64,000 nucleotides of DNA. Source: Exiguobacterium mexicanum (GTDB taxonomy: Bacteria; Bacillota; Bacilli; Exiguobacteriales; Exiguobacteriaceae). A model generated the notes under the pieces. It was not told the origin of the DNA. It saw nothing but the letters and a program-made list of their open reading frames with translations, and searched no databases. The stretch is taken from contig NZ_CP040676.1 of assembly GCF_005960665.1 (NCBI RefSeq), positions 444,501-508,500 of the forward strand. The letters run 5' to 3'. Position 1 is the first letter of the stretch. Each line of letters opens with the position of its first letter. The translations under genes were made by a program, and so were the position numbers. Below, piece after piece: positions 27,733-39,489 of the stretch.

Positions 27733-29028
27733 TTACCATGTGATGCGTGGCGTAAGACGTTTCTTCTTATTATTGGATTTAATCGGTTTCCCATTATAAT
27801 CTTTTCCAGTATCTTTTAAGGCAATAGCAAGACCTAAGTAAAACATAATAAGAATTGGATAGTTCCAGCCACTAATCGTTTCTGCTTGAATGCCAATTAA
27901 TATCGAGAAAATGACATAAGTTTGTCCAAGCACTTTCATATTTCGATTTTTTAGCTTGCTAAAGATAATAAATACAGTAATATAGATAGACAAATTTAAC
28001 AACAGTCCTATAAAACCATAGTTTAATATGGAATAAAGGAAATCATTGTCTATGAAAGTAGAGGCAGAGAAATTTGGACCTAGACCAAATAAGTATGCTA
28101 AATTTCTGTTTTCATTCACCATCACATTCCATGCGTTGCTCCAAATCAACGTTCTCATGTTAAACGAACTAACGCTCGTTAACTCACCAGTTTCCAAAAT
28201 TTGAAGCAATTGGCTGAGATAAGGGAAAGTTTGTTGGTACTTTGTAATCAACCAGACCATCAGTTGGAAAGTTAAAAATAATGCGAATAAATACATTGGA
28301 ACTTTAAAAAAATAGAATGACTTTGTTTTTTTTGTTTTTAGAAATGTGCAAACGAACAAAACGGCAGGGAAGAGAGCGAACGATGTTCTTGATCCTGACA
28401 AAATTATAAGAATTGCACCGAATGCTACCCATAAAACTATAGATAGTTTGCTTTTTTCCATTAAAAAAATTGTGACAGTCGAGATAATTACAACCCATGC
28501 GAATATATTTGGGTTTCCTAAGGTCCCAACAATTCGAATCAAGCTACCAATCGGTCGGGCTAGTTCTGCATTATAAATTGAATCAAAAATCGTTATAGCC
28601 AATAATTGTGGGATACCTACTAGAAGTTGACTTGCCATAATAACTTTTGAAGCCTTGACGAGGCTTTTTTCAATTATTTCGACGTCGTAACTTTGACCAA
28701 TAATATAACCAAAAAATAACACAATCACAAACAGAACTGGTTTGAATATGTGGGCGATGGATGTAAATTGCGGATTAACTGACATTAATACTGAGATTGA
28801 TACGCTAATCATGTAAAGAAATAATAGTAAAGTGACTGCCATTAAACTTTCGCTTTTTACGAATTTCTTTACAGTGACTAGAATTAAGATAGATAATATT
28901 CCACCTAAGACTGGATATGTTAAAAATTGCGCACCATTAACAGCTGGGCGAGGCATAAATACAAATAATAATGGTACCAGATACGCTAACATTTTTGTGT
29001 CAGCATGCCTATTTAATGTAATATTCAT
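27733..29028 (-). CDS. O-antigen ligase/polymerase-like membrane protein (Wzy candidate)
   Basis: 431 residues with about 10-12 membrane segments and a larger extracellular loop around residues 260-330 (YQQTFPYLSQLLQILETGEL), the topology of Wzy/WaaL proteins. The stretch ILSGSRTSFALFPAVLFV resembles the conserved SGSR-type motif of the Wzy_C family. The C-terminus is short and basic. It stands alone on the minus strand, and its AT-rich composition resembles the cluster at 210-4817, which lacks a polymerase. TAGGAG precedes the ATG. It likely links repeat units outside the membrane; which polymer it serves is inference. Confidence 0.8.
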   Translation of the reverse strand: MNITLNRHADTKMLAYLVPLLFVFMPRPAVNGAQFLTYPVLGGILSILILVTVKKFVKSESLMAVTLLLFLYMISVSISVLMSVNPQFTSIAHIFKPVLFVIVLFFGYIIGQSYDVEIIEKSLVKASKVIMASQLLVGIPQLLAITIFDSIYNAELARPIGSLIRIVGTLGNPNIFAWVVIISTVTIFLMEKSKLSIVLWVAFGAILIILSGSRTSFALFPAVLFVCTFLKTKKTKSFYFFKVPMYLFALFLTFQLMVWLITKYQQTFPYLSQLLQILETGELTSVSSFNMRTLIWSNAWNVMVNENRNLAYLFGLGPNFSASTFIDNDFLYSILNYGFIGLLLNLSIYITVFIIFSKLKNRNMKVLGQTYVIFSILIGIQAETISGWNYPILIMFYLGLAIALKDTGKDYNGKPIKSNNKKKRLTPRITW

Positions 29029-29361
29029 TTTGTCTCCTAAAGGTTAAGTTTCACTAATCTATTTTAAAGTTAAAAAAACTGTAATTCAATAGCGACTTAG
29101 GGTAAATCTCACATTTTATGTCTCTGTTGTACTAAAAATTTTCCACATTACCGGTGTTATATTATTTATTAAAACTTAAACTAGGCATTTCACCGTTGGA
29201 TTAATGTTATGAGCAATCTTTTTGAATCTGTGGACTCTCGAAAACTTTGACGATGCTAAGTGTATGCATAAAGAAAGTTCTATTTGTCAAACCACAAGAG
29301 AACACAATTTGTACTCGCGAAAAAATCGGGATAGCCCTGGTATTGAACGTTTAAAGGCGGC
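29029..29361. other. Intergenic region without a recognised gene
   Basis: About 330 nt, AT-rich, between two divergent units. TTGACG near 29247 followed by ATAAAG is a weak promoter candidate for the + strand pseudogene. No RNA gene or repeat seen. Confidence 0.4.
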
Positions 29362-30234
29362 GTGGTAATTTTCTGGATGTTCATCAAGCATAAACGCTCG
29401 GTCTTCTGGTCTTCGGTTATTGTGGTGGGACGGAGCGTGTTGGCATTGATGATGCTGTGCATAAGTCTATTTGGTGGATATGCGGCCTATCTTGAGGCGC
29501 AAACGACGGATTGCCTCGATTCAACGCAAGTGGCGTCCTCAAAAGAGCTCGGTCAGGCGCTCGCTTACCACATGAGTCAATTCGATGAAACGTTCAGCAT
29601 CAGTTATATCGGCAAAAGTCGAGATTTCGAACAGACGATGGACGAGGCGTAGGATTGGCTGGAGGCGAACCACATTTACGTGTTCCGCCTGTCACGAGGC
29701 GGGGAGACGGAGTATCGCGATCATGGCGGCTATGTCGAACTAGAAGTCGAGTTGGCTTACGATATGAACATCGAGGAATCGAAACAGATTGAAGCGAAGG
29801 TCGACCAAGTCGTCGCAGAGATGCCGGTCGGGTTGAACGACTTTGAGAAAGTGAAGTACATAAACGATTACGTCGTCTTGAACACGGCCTACAACTTAGA
29901 CAGCCAAGCGAGTCCATATACGCCATATTCGATTCTGTTTAATGGGGAAGGCGTGTGCGAAGGATACGCGTTGACGACACTTTTGTTGCTGGAAGCTGCG
30001 GGGTTGGAAGCGAAGTATATCTCTGGCGAGGTCCAGACCGGATTACACGCATGGAATCTCGTGAAGCTCGACGGCGCTTGGTATCACTTGGACACGACGT
30101 GGAACGATCCCGTCCCGAATCGAGTGGGGGAGGTCGGCTACGATTATTTCTTAGTATCCGATGCGACGCTTCAGAAGGACCATACTTGGGAGATAGGGGA
30201 CTATCCAGTGACGGCTGTAGCTGACTTTCAATAA
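29362..30234 (+). pseudogene. Transglutaminase-like exported protein with an internal amber stop
   Basis: One continuous frame broken by a single TAG at 29650-29652. The 96 codons before the stop include a membrane or signal segment (LALMMLCISLFGGYAAYL). The 194 codons after it carry the transglutaminase-like core: catalytic Cys in GEGVCEGYALTTLLLLEAAG, His in GLHAWNLVKLDG and Asp in WYHLDTTWNDP. The frame is kept across the stop, which would be explained by one change such as CAG to TAG. A GTG at 29680 could restart translation but would lack the export signal. Proteins of this kind are surface proteases or transglutaminases of unknown substrate. Disabled unless the stop is suppressed or a sequencing error. 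Confidence 0.82.
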
Positions 30235-30278
30235 AAAACGTGCTTCACTCCATTCGATTGGAGCAAAGCACGTTTTGC
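30235..30278. terminator. Bidirectional terminator between pseudogene and nanE
   Basis: AAAACGTGCTT and AAGCACGTTTT arms with an inner TCCA/TGGA stem. Located between the convergent gene ends, with A and T runs on the two sides. Confidence 0.88.
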
Positions 30279-30974
30279 TTATTTCGGCGTGACCGAAGAA
30301 GACATCGCCTCTTCGAATCGTGCCGTAATCTGTTGCGGCCGTGTGATGGCCCCGCCGACGACGACGGCATGTGTGCCGAGGTCCATGCAGCGTTTCGCCA
30401 TCTCGGGCGTCAAGATGTTGCCTTCGGCGACGACCGGTTGCGTGACGTGGTCGAGCACGTCCTTCAGGAACTTGAAGTCGTCGTGGAAGAGGCGCGAGCC
30501 GTTCGTCTCTGCCGTATAGCCGTAGAGCGTCGTCGAGATATAGTCGAAGCCGAGTCGATCCGCCTCGATGCAATCCTCGAGCGTCGCGCAGTCGGCCATC
30601 AACAGTTGATTCGGATAAATCGAACGGATGGTGTGGACGAGTTCTTGGAGCGTCATGTTGCCGGGACGCAAGCGTTGCGTCGCATCGAGGGCGATGACGT
30701 CGACGCCGACCTCGATCAATTCTTCGACTTCTTTCATCGTCGCGGTGATGAACACGTCACTGTCCGCATAATCGCGTTTGACGATCCCGATAATCGGCAC
30801 GTTCACTTGCTGTTTGATTTCACGGATGTCTTTCGCCGAGTTGGCACGGATGCCTTTGGCGCCGCCTTGGACGGCCGCGATGGCCATCCGGCCCATGATG
30901 AAGTCGCTATGGAGCGGTTCATCCTCGAGTGCCTGGCACGAGACGATCAATCCGGTTGGTAAATCAGTCATCAT
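30279..30974 (-). CDS. nanE: N-acetylmannosamine-6-phosphate 2-epimerase
   Basis: 231-residue TIM-barrel enzyme that converts ManNAc-6-phosphate to GlcNAc-6-phosphate. Visible family segments: [66 protein letters not shown] and the phosphate-binding end VVAEGN...[11 protein letters not shown]. Its start touches the stop of the upstream regulator gene (TAATG), so it is coupled to it. With a PTS permease in the same operon, the likely route is uptake of ManNAc or a related amino sugar as its 6-phosphate. No nanA, nanK, nagA or nagB is in the window. Confidence 0.92.
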   Translation of the reverse strand: MMTDLPTGLIVSCQALEDEPLHSDFIMGRMAIAAVQGGAKGIRANSAKDIREIKQQVNVPIIGIVKRDYADSDVFITATMKEVEELIEVGVDVIALDATQRLRPGNMTLQELVHTIRSIYPNQLLMADCATLEDCIEADRLGFDYISTTLYGYTAETNGSRLFHDDFKFLKDVLDHVTQPVVAEGNILTPEMAKRCMDLGTHAVVVGGAITRPQQITARFEEAMSSSVTPK

Positions 30975-31780
30975 TAATCACTTCTTTCTTTTAATCGGTC
31001 GAGCGCTTTGAGTGTTTTTAGATAATGCGCTTTTAAGTCTTCACTCGTTTCCATCAACGTTTTCGTCACCGCGTCCGCCGTGAAGAGGAGCGGGAGTTGC
31101 GTGTTGATCAAGAACGCCTCGCCTGATGCACCGGCCGTCAACAGTCGATGGTCGACGAGCTCGGCGAGCGGGGAGTGCTGATAGCCGACGAAGGCGATGG
31201 TCGTGCAGCCCGATTCTTTAGCGAGCTGGACGGCTTGGACGACCTCACGGCTCTCGCCGCTGTTCGAGAAGGCGATAATCAAATCGTCTTTCGTCGCGAT
31301 TGAGGCATCCATGACCATGCTGTGGCTATCGAACGCCGTCGTGGCGAGCAGTCCCATCCGCCGCAAGCGATACTCCATCTCTTGGGCGACGAGACCGGCG
31401 TTACCGAGCCCGTATAAGTGGACCGAACGGCAACGTCGGATATGGTCGCAGATGGCGAGGAGTTCCTCTTGGTCGATCAAATGGGCGGTCGTCTGAATCA
31501 ATTCGATATACGACCGCTGCATCGGTTCGAGGGACGTCGCCGTCTGGGGCAAGTTCGTTTCCGTCAATGTCTTTTGCATCATGAGCTTCAGTGCCGAATA
31601 GCTACCGACCCCAATCGTTTTACAGAATCGGGTCACGGTACCAGGTGACGTCTGGATGGCTTGCGCCAACTCGGTGATCGTCAACTCGATGGCGTCGTTC
31701 ATATTCGTCATGAGGTAATCGGCAATCTTTTTCTCACTGTCCGTCATCTCTGGATAGACGTCTTTCATTTGTTCCCACAC
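30974..31780 (-). CDS. RpiR/MurR-family transcriptional regulator
   Basis: 268 residues from the GTG at 31780, preferred because GGAGG lies 8 nt upstream; earlier in-frame codons at 31798 precede that site. N-terminal helix-turn-helix ([20 protein letters not shown], then [17 protein letters not shown]) and C-terminal SIS domain ([37 protein letters not shown]), which senses phosphosugars. It lies between the PTS gene and nanE, so ManNAc-6-P or GlcNAc-6-P is a reasonable ligand. The repeated palindromes at 33392-33433 are candidate binding sites. Confidence 0.9.
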   Translation of the reverse strand: MWEQMKDVYPEMTDSEKKIADYLMTNMNDAIELTITELAQAIQTSPGTVTRFCKTIGVGSYSALKLMMQKTLTETNLPQTATSLEPMQRSYIELIQTTAHLIDQEELLAICDHIRRCRSVHLYGLGNAGLVAQEMEYRLRRMGLLATTAFDSHSMVMDASIATKDDLIIAFSNSGESREVVQAVQLAKESGCTTIAFVGYQHSPLAELVDHRLLTAGASGEAFLINTQLPLLFTADAVTKTLMETSEDLKAHYLKTLKALDRLKERSD

Positions 31781-31804
31781 GGCTGTTCCCTCCAACACAA
31801 TTCG

Positions 31805-33346
31805 TTATTCGCCCCGGCCTAACGCCTCTTGGACTTCATTCTTAATAATTGTAACAGAAGGACCGTAAATTACTTGAATCCCATTTCCTTTTTGCACGAC
31901 CCCGTGGGCGCCCGTCGCCTTCAACAAATCCTCGCGAACGTGTTGGTGGTCGTTGACGGTGACGCGGAGGCGTGTCGCACAGCAGTCGACCGTGTCGATG
32001 TTGGCATCGCCACCGAGCGCGGCGATGATGGCCGTCGTGCGGTCTGAGGCGTCAACGTCGGCTGCTTTTGTTGCTGTCTCGTCGGAACGTCCCGGCGTCA
32101 TGAAGTTGAACTTCGTGATGAGGAAGCGGAACGTCACGTAGTAGAGCAAGAACCAGAAGGCACCGATGACCGGTACGAGCATCCAGTTCGTCTTGTCATT
32201 TCCCTGTAAAACCCCGAATAGGATAAAGTCGATGAACCCACCTGAGAACGTTTGACCAATCGTGATCTCGAAGATGTGGGCCATCATGAAGGCAAGTCCG
32301 TCAAAGATGGCGTGGACCAAGTAAAGCACAGGTGCCACGAACAAGAAGGCGAACTCGAGCGGCTCCGTGATTCCGGTCAAGAACGACGTGAGTGCTGCCG
32401 AGAACAAGAGGCCGAAGACGACTTTCTTCTGTTCCGGTTTCGCACAGTGATACATGGCGAGCGCGGCACCGAGCAGACCGAACATCATCGTGATGAAGCG
32501 ACCTGACATGAAGCGGGCCGTGCCTTCATAGAACTGCGTCGTGCTCGGGTCAGCGAGCTGGGCGAAGAAGATTTTCTGCGTCCCTTCGATCAACGTCCCG
32601 TCGATGACCATTGAGCCCCCGAGGCCGGTCGTCCAAAACGGGATGTAGAAGATGTGGTGCAACCCGAACGGTCCGAGCATCCGGAGCACGAAGCCATAGA
32701 TGAACGTCCCGATATAGCCTGTCTTGTCGACGAGTCCGCCGAGCGAGAAGATCCCGCTTTGGACCGTCGGCCAGATGAAGTAAAGCGCAATCCCGACCCC
32801 GATGGCGACGAACGACGTGATGATCGGCACGAAGCGCGATCCACTGAAGAAGCCGAGGAATTGCGGGAGCACTTGCTTGTTGTAACGGTTATGCAAGAGC
32901 GCCGTCACAATCCCGATTAAAATCCCGCCGAAGACACCGGTCTCGAGCGTTTGAATGCCGAGTGCCATCCCTTGACCGGCACTGGCGAGATCCGTCTCCA
33001 TCAACTCACCAGTGATTTGAAGCATGGCGTTGATGGTGGCGTTCATGATCAGATAACCGAGCATGGCGGCGAGTCCCGCCGTCCCTTTATCCGACTTGGC
33101 GAGCCCGACCGCGACCCCGATTGCGAACAAGACGGCCAAGTTGGCGAAGACGATCGACCCGGCGGCGGCCATGATGGTGAACAAATGCTGGAGCCAGGTG
33201 ATGTCGAGGAATGGATACGCCTGGACCGTGTTCGGGTTCGAGAGCGCACCTCCAATCCCGAGCAGTAGTCCCGCTGCCGGTAAGACAGCGATGGGCAACA
33301 TAAATGATTTCCCGAATTGTTGTGCCCGTTCGAATAGACGTGACAT
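31805..33346 (-). CDS. PTS glucose/GlcNAc-family EIICB component
   Basis: 513 residues from the ATG at 33346, where GGAGG lies 9 nt upstream. EIIC (about 1-420) begins FGKSFMLPIAVLPAAGLLLG, as in glucose-family permeases, and contains GTLIEGTQKIFFAQ and TSFLTGITEPLEFAFLFVAP. EIIB (about 435-513) has the phosphorylated Cys in NIDTVDCCATRLRVTV. There is no EIIA domain, so phosphate must come from another protein, for example the EIIA of BglP. Substrate is inferred from nanE: ManNAc, GlcNAc or a similar amino sugar. First gene of the operon PTS-rpiR-nanE. Confidence 0.9.
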   Translation of the reverse strand: MSRLFERAQQFGKSFMLPIAVLPAAGLLLGIGGALSNPNTVQAYPFLDITWLQHLFTIMAAAGSIVFANLAVLFAIGVAVGLAKSDKGTAGLAAMLGYLIMNATINAMLQITGELMETDLASAGQGMALGIQTLETGVFGGILIGIVTALLHNRYNKQVLPQFLGFFSGSRFVPIITSFVAIGVGIALYFIWPTVQSGIFSLGGLVDKTGYIGTFIYGFVLRMLGPFGLHHIFYIPFWTTGLGGSMVIDGTLIEGTQKIFFAQLADPSTTQFYEGTARFMSGRFITMMFGLLGAALAMYHCAKPEQKKVVFGLLFSAALTSFLTGITEPLEFAFLFVAPVLYLVHAIFDGLAFMMAHIFEITIGQTFSGGFIDFILFGVLQGNDKTNWMLVPVIGAFWFLLYYVTFRFLITKFNFMTPGRSDETATKAADVDASDRTTAIIAALGGDANIDTVDCCATRLRVTVNDHQHVREDLLKATGAHGVVQKGNGIQVIYGPSVTIIKNEVQEALGRGE

Positions 33347-33380
33347 GAGATAAATCCTCCTTAAAATTATTTTCACCTGA

Positions 33381-33409
33381 ATCATAATATGAAAAATATT
33401 TTTATGCAA
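33381..33409 (-). promoter_or_regulatory. Probable promoter of the PTS-rpiR-nanE operon
   Basis: On the minus strand TTGCAT (33409-33404), 17-nt spacer, TATGAT (33386-33381), about 35 nt before the start codon. The spacer is mostly one copy of an AAAAATATTTTT repeat. Confidence 0.65.
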
Positions 33410-33433
33410 GCGTTTACGGTAAAAATATTTTTA
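33392..33433. promoter_or_regulatory. Two AAAAATATTTTTA repeats around a cre-like site
   Basis: The 13-nt sequence AAAAATATTTTTA occurs at 33392-33404 and again at 33421-33433. Each copy contains a perfect palindrome. Between them TGCAAGCGTTTACG (33405-33418) resembles cre, with two mismatches to the consensus. One copy sits in the promoter spacer and one upstream of the -35, an arrangement that fits repressor binding by the RpiR-type regulator of the operon. Confidence 0.6.
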
Positions 33434-33434
33434 A

Positions 33435-33470
33435 CAAAAAATCGAACCAGTCAACGGGACCGGTTCGATT
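33435..33470 (-). terminator. Terminator of the bgl operon
   Basis: AATCGAACC and GGTTCGATT arms with an extended inner GT/AC pair; TTTTTT follows on the minus strand, just after the end of bglA. Confidence 0.88.
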
Positions 33471-33477
33471 CGCGTGG

Positions 33478-36874
<3,397 letters not shown>

Positions 36875-36916
36875 GTCCATACCTTCCTTTTCCATTGGAT
36901 TTTACGTTCGCGTCAA

Positions 36917-36984
36917 ATAAAAAACCTGACCCGTGTCAGATGAGATACGTGAAATCACGTCTACCATCTGACTCGAGTCAGGTT
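36917..36984 (-). terminator. Conditional terminator in the bglP leader
   Basis: On the minus strand AACCTGACTCGAGTCAGATG pairs with CATCTGACACGGGTCAGGTT (two mismatches), with an inner hairpin ACGTGA/TCACGT, followed by TTTTTTAT. It lies between promoter and start codon and would stop transcription unless the overlapping antiterminator forms. Confidence 0.88.
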
Positions 36985-37007
36985 ATGCCCACTAAAGGTA
37001 ACATTCC
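36979..37007 (-). promoter_or_regulatory. LicT/BglG-type ribonucleic antiterminator (RAT)
   Basis: Minus-strand sequence AGGAATGTTACC, then a short loop, then GGGCATAACCTG resembles RAT elements (GGATTGTTACTG...GGCAAAACCT). Its 3' end overlaps the first arm of the terminator at 36917-36984, so the two structures exclude each other. The antiterminator protein is not encoded in this window. Confidence 0.78.
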
Positions 37008-37044
37008 TGCGCAGGAGACCGTTCAGTTGTTATTTGATACTTGA

Positions 37045-37082
37045 AATGTAGCACGTGCCAAAACAAAATGTCAACGCTTACA
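37045..37082 (-). promoter_or_regulatory. bglP promoter with overlapping perfect cre site
   Basis: TGTAAGCGTTGACA on the minus strand (37082-37069) matches the cre consensus throughout, and its last six bases are the -35 TTGACA. After 18 nt comes TACATT as -10 (37050-37045). CcpA binding here would exclude RNA polymerase. Confidence 0.82.
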
Positions 37083-37217
37083 TTTAGGAATTTTCAGATT
37101 CCTTTAATCTGTCACAAGTGAGATTTTTTACTTCTATAGATGGGAATCATTTTGAATTGAAACCAACGTAGGGAAGGATTCGTACATACATTAACACTAA
37201 CTAAAGGAGCTTTGACC

Positions 37218-37673
37218 ATGAGACGTGAACAACATATACGCCGCCTCGTCGATTACGCACGGCAAGGAAATGCAAAGACATTCATCATTGGGGCCGCTTC
37301 GGCCATCATTACGGGAACGCTCGTCCAGTACGTGTCTCAATACGAATTCGTCGTTCTCGGTATCGGATTTCTAGGCGTCATTCCGTTGGCCATTCGCGAA
37401 TGGAAACTTGGCACTATCCGAGCCTCGTTCAACGACAATTCGACGTATCAACGGCTCGTCCGGTTGCCGTTTTGGCTGACGTTGTGCGGATTGGTCATGC
37501 TGTACGCGCTTCTCGGCTGGTACGATTTCGGCTCGGCGGATTCGTCCTTCTTTATCTTGTTCGCAGCGCTCTGCATGGGGATGTTTGGTTTCCAGCGTGC
37601 CTTCGACCGGGTCATCTTGAAACTCGAACCGGATTATATCACCGACCGCGAACTGCATCGCGAGCTGAAATGA
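37218..37673 (+). CDS. Four-helix membrane protein of unknown function
   Basis: 151 residues from the ATG at 37218, with AAAGGAG 8 nt upstream. I do not recognise the family. Two pairs of hydrophobic helices are visible: FIIGAASAIITGTLVQYV and FVVLGIGFLGVIPLAIREW, then WLTLCGLVMLYALLGWY and SFFILFAALCMGMFGF. The two termini and the loop between pairs are charged (RREQHIRRLVDYARQGN at the start). It stands alone between the bgl leader and a terminator, divergent from bglP. Confidence 0.75.
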   Translation: MRREQHIRRLVDYARQGNAKTFIIGAASAIITGTLVQYVSQYEFVVLGIGFLGVIPLAIREWKLGTIRASFNDNSTYQRLVRLPFWLTLCGLVMLYALLGWYDFGSADSSFFILFAALCMGMFGFQRAFDRVILKLEPDYITDRELHRELK

Positions 37674-37711
37674 AAAAACGAGGTCACCCGGCGCGGGGTG
37701 GCCTCGTTTTT
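37674..37711. terminator. Bidirectional terminator after membrane protein gene
   Basis: AAAACGAGG-CACCC and GGGTG-CCTCGTTTTT arms around a short GC-rich loop, shared by the convergent genes on both sides. Confidence 0.9.
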
Positions 37712-37713
37712 GC

Positions 37714-38361
37714 TTACAGATAGCGTTCGTTCATGACCCGGCCCCGCACCGGTTTGGCCGGGGAGCCGTAGGCGACGACGTGGTTCGGGATGTCCTTGAC
37801 GACTGTGGCCCCGGCCCCGATGACCGTGTCGTGGCCGATGTGGATGCTATGGATGACCGTCGCGCTCATGCCGATGAACGTGCGGGCGCCGACGTGGACG
37901 TTGCCGCCGAGATGGGCACCCGGGGCGACCGAGGCGAACGGTTCGAGCACACAGTCGTGATCGACCGACGCCATCGTGTTGATGATACTATGCGGACCGA
38001 TGACGGCGTTCGGATTGATGACGCTGCCGGCCATGACGGCCGTCCCTTCACCTAGGATGACGTTCTTGCCGATGACGGCGCTCGGGTGGATGGCGTTGAT
38101 GAACTCGAAGTCCGAGTTGTTCTGTAAGATTTTCTCGGCTATCTGCTCACGATTATGATTCACTCCGACTCCGATAATCCCCTTGTTTGCCACAAGCTTA
38201 GAATCAATCAATCCTAACACCGGATATCCGGCGATGAACTTGCCTAGCATACTGGGGCTGTCATCATAAATTCCTGCAATCCGATAGACACCCATCAATT
38301 CGAGAATATCGATAAGCACTTGTGCATGACCGCCCGCACCAAATATCACAATCCATTCCAT
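37714..38361 (-). CDS. NeuD/PglD-type sugar acyltransferase
   Basis: 215 residues. The N-terminal small Rossmann-like domain starts VIFGAGGHAQVLIDILELMG, as in PglD and NeuD. From about residue 90 a left-handed beta-helix follows with hexapeptide repeats (AVIGKNVILGEGTAVMAGSV) and the catalytic His in MASVDHDCVLEPF. It ends with AYGSPAKPVRG. Such enzymes acetylate amino groups of UDP- or dTDP-amino sugars, or hydroxyls of sugars. In this locus a substrate could be the product of the aminotransferase at 54728-55906. It lies on the opposite strand to the rest of the second polysaccharide locus. Confidence 0.88.
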   Translation of the reverse strand: MEWIVIFGAGGHAQVLIDILELMGVYRIAGIYDDSPSMLGKFIAGYPVLGLIDSKLVANKGIIGVGVNHNREQIAEKILQNNSDFEFINAIHPSAVIGKNVILGEGTAVMAGSVINPNAVIGPHSIINTMASVDHDCVLEPFASVAPGAHLGGNVHVGARTFIGMSATVIHSIHIGHDTVIGAGATVVKDIPNHVVAYGSPAKPVRGRVMNERYL

Positions 38362-38643
38362 AATTGGTCACCCCTTTTGCCGAAAACTGTCGAAAATATG
38401 GTTCTGTACGTTAGTTATTTCCGATTCGCCATATTTAAAACAAAATCAGAAAGAAGTTACGAGCATAGTTTGATGTCAAAGCATATTCCTCAGTGTCCCA
38501 TGCAGGTATGGCGAGGCAGACGATAAATAAATAACATTATATGAAAGGTTTGGATTGCAAAAGCATTATCTGGATTTCCGTTTTGTTGTTTTTCGGACGG
38601 GCTAATTCCCTAAAGTAATCAATTGATGAGAGGAGTGCTCGCC
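38362..38643. other. Divergent intergenic region, no gene recognised
   Basis: About 280 nt between the acyltransferase gene and the HpaI-like gene, presumably holding both promoters. I cannot point to convincing -35/-10 pairs. No hairpin or repeat stands out. Confidence 0.4.
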
Positions 38644-39489
38644 ATGTCTTTAAAACTGATGTATATCACGAATGAACCGAACATTGCCCTGCTCGCTGAA
38701 CAGAACGGGGTCGATTGGGTGTTCGTCGATTTAGAACTAAACGGAAAAGAAGAACGACAAGGTCATCTCGATACGGTCATTTCACGCCATGCCATCCGTG
38801 ACGTGAGCCGCCTGCGCGCGGTATTGAAACATGCCGAGCTGCTCGTCCGCGTCAATCCGATTTTCCAAGGTTCACGTTATGAGATTAATGAGGTCATCAA
38901 TCGCGGGGCCGATGTCGTCATGCTTCCCTACTACAAGACGGCCGCCGAAGTGGCGGCGTTTATCGATTTCGTCGACAAACGAGCCAAAGTCTGTCTGCTA
39001 TGTGAAACGAAAGAGGCCATCGCCTGTATGACGGACGTACTCAAACTATCGGGCATCGACTACGTTCACATCGGCTTGAACGACCTGCATCTCAGTTACG
39101 GGCAGAGCTTCCTGTTCGAACCACTCGCCGATGGTACGGTCGAAGCGGTGACACGTCAACTCCAAGCGGCCGGAATCCCGTACGGTTTTGGCGGCGTCGC
39201 TCGAATCGGAGAAGGTAAGCTTCCGGCTGAAAAAGTGCTCGGGGAGCATGTCCGACTCGGTTCGTCACTCGCGATTTTATCGCGCAGTTTTTGTAATATC
39301 GGATCGGTCGGGAAATTTGATGCGAAACAGGCACAACTATTCCAAGAAGGGGTATGGAGAATTAGAGCGTACGAGCAACAGCTCGAACACGCGACACCGG
39401 AGTGGTTGGGATTGAATCGGTTGAGTCTCGTCTCGACCGTTGATGCCATCACGGCGGAAATCCAGAACCGGAAAGGAATCTTGTCATGA
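38644..39489 (+). CDS. HpcH/HpaI aldolase-like protein
   Basis: 281 residues from the ATG at 38644, with AGGAG 8 nt upstream; earlier in-frame starts lie before that site. The (beta/alpha)8 fold of HpaI-type class II aldolases is indicated by VDWVFVDLEL, the Arg of LLVRVNP, the metal-binding Glu of LLCETKEAIACM and the Asp of IGLNDLHLSYG. The histidine that normally follows the first strand (DxEH in HpaI) reads LELN here, so the usual base is missing and the reaction may differ. The stop overlaps the start of a hydroxyacid dehydrogenase (ATGA), which suggests successive steps. Role in the polysaccharide is unknown. Confidence 0.8.
   Translation: MSLKLMYITNEPNIALLAEQNGVDWVFVDLELNGKEERQGHLDTVISRHAIRDVSRLRAVLKHAELLVRVNPIFQGSRYEINEVINRGADVVMLPYYKTAAEVAAFIDFVDKRAKVCLLCETKEAIACMTDVLKLSGIDYVHIGLNDLHLSYGQSFLFEPLADGTVEAVTRQLQAAGIPYGFGGVARIGEGKLPAEKVLGEHVRLGSSLAILSRSFCNIGSVGKFDAKQAQLFQEGVWRIRAYEQQLEHATPEWLGLNRLSLVSTVDAITAEIQNRKGILS

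Noticed and set aside
30240-30962. Open frame of 240 codons antisense to nanE
   Set aside because: Complementary to a clear nanE gene, no recognisable domain, and begins within the terminator.
38320-38526. Possible 68-codon gene upstream of the HpaI-like gene
   Set aside because: Starts inside the acyltransferase gene on the other strand, lacks a binding site and resembles no protein.
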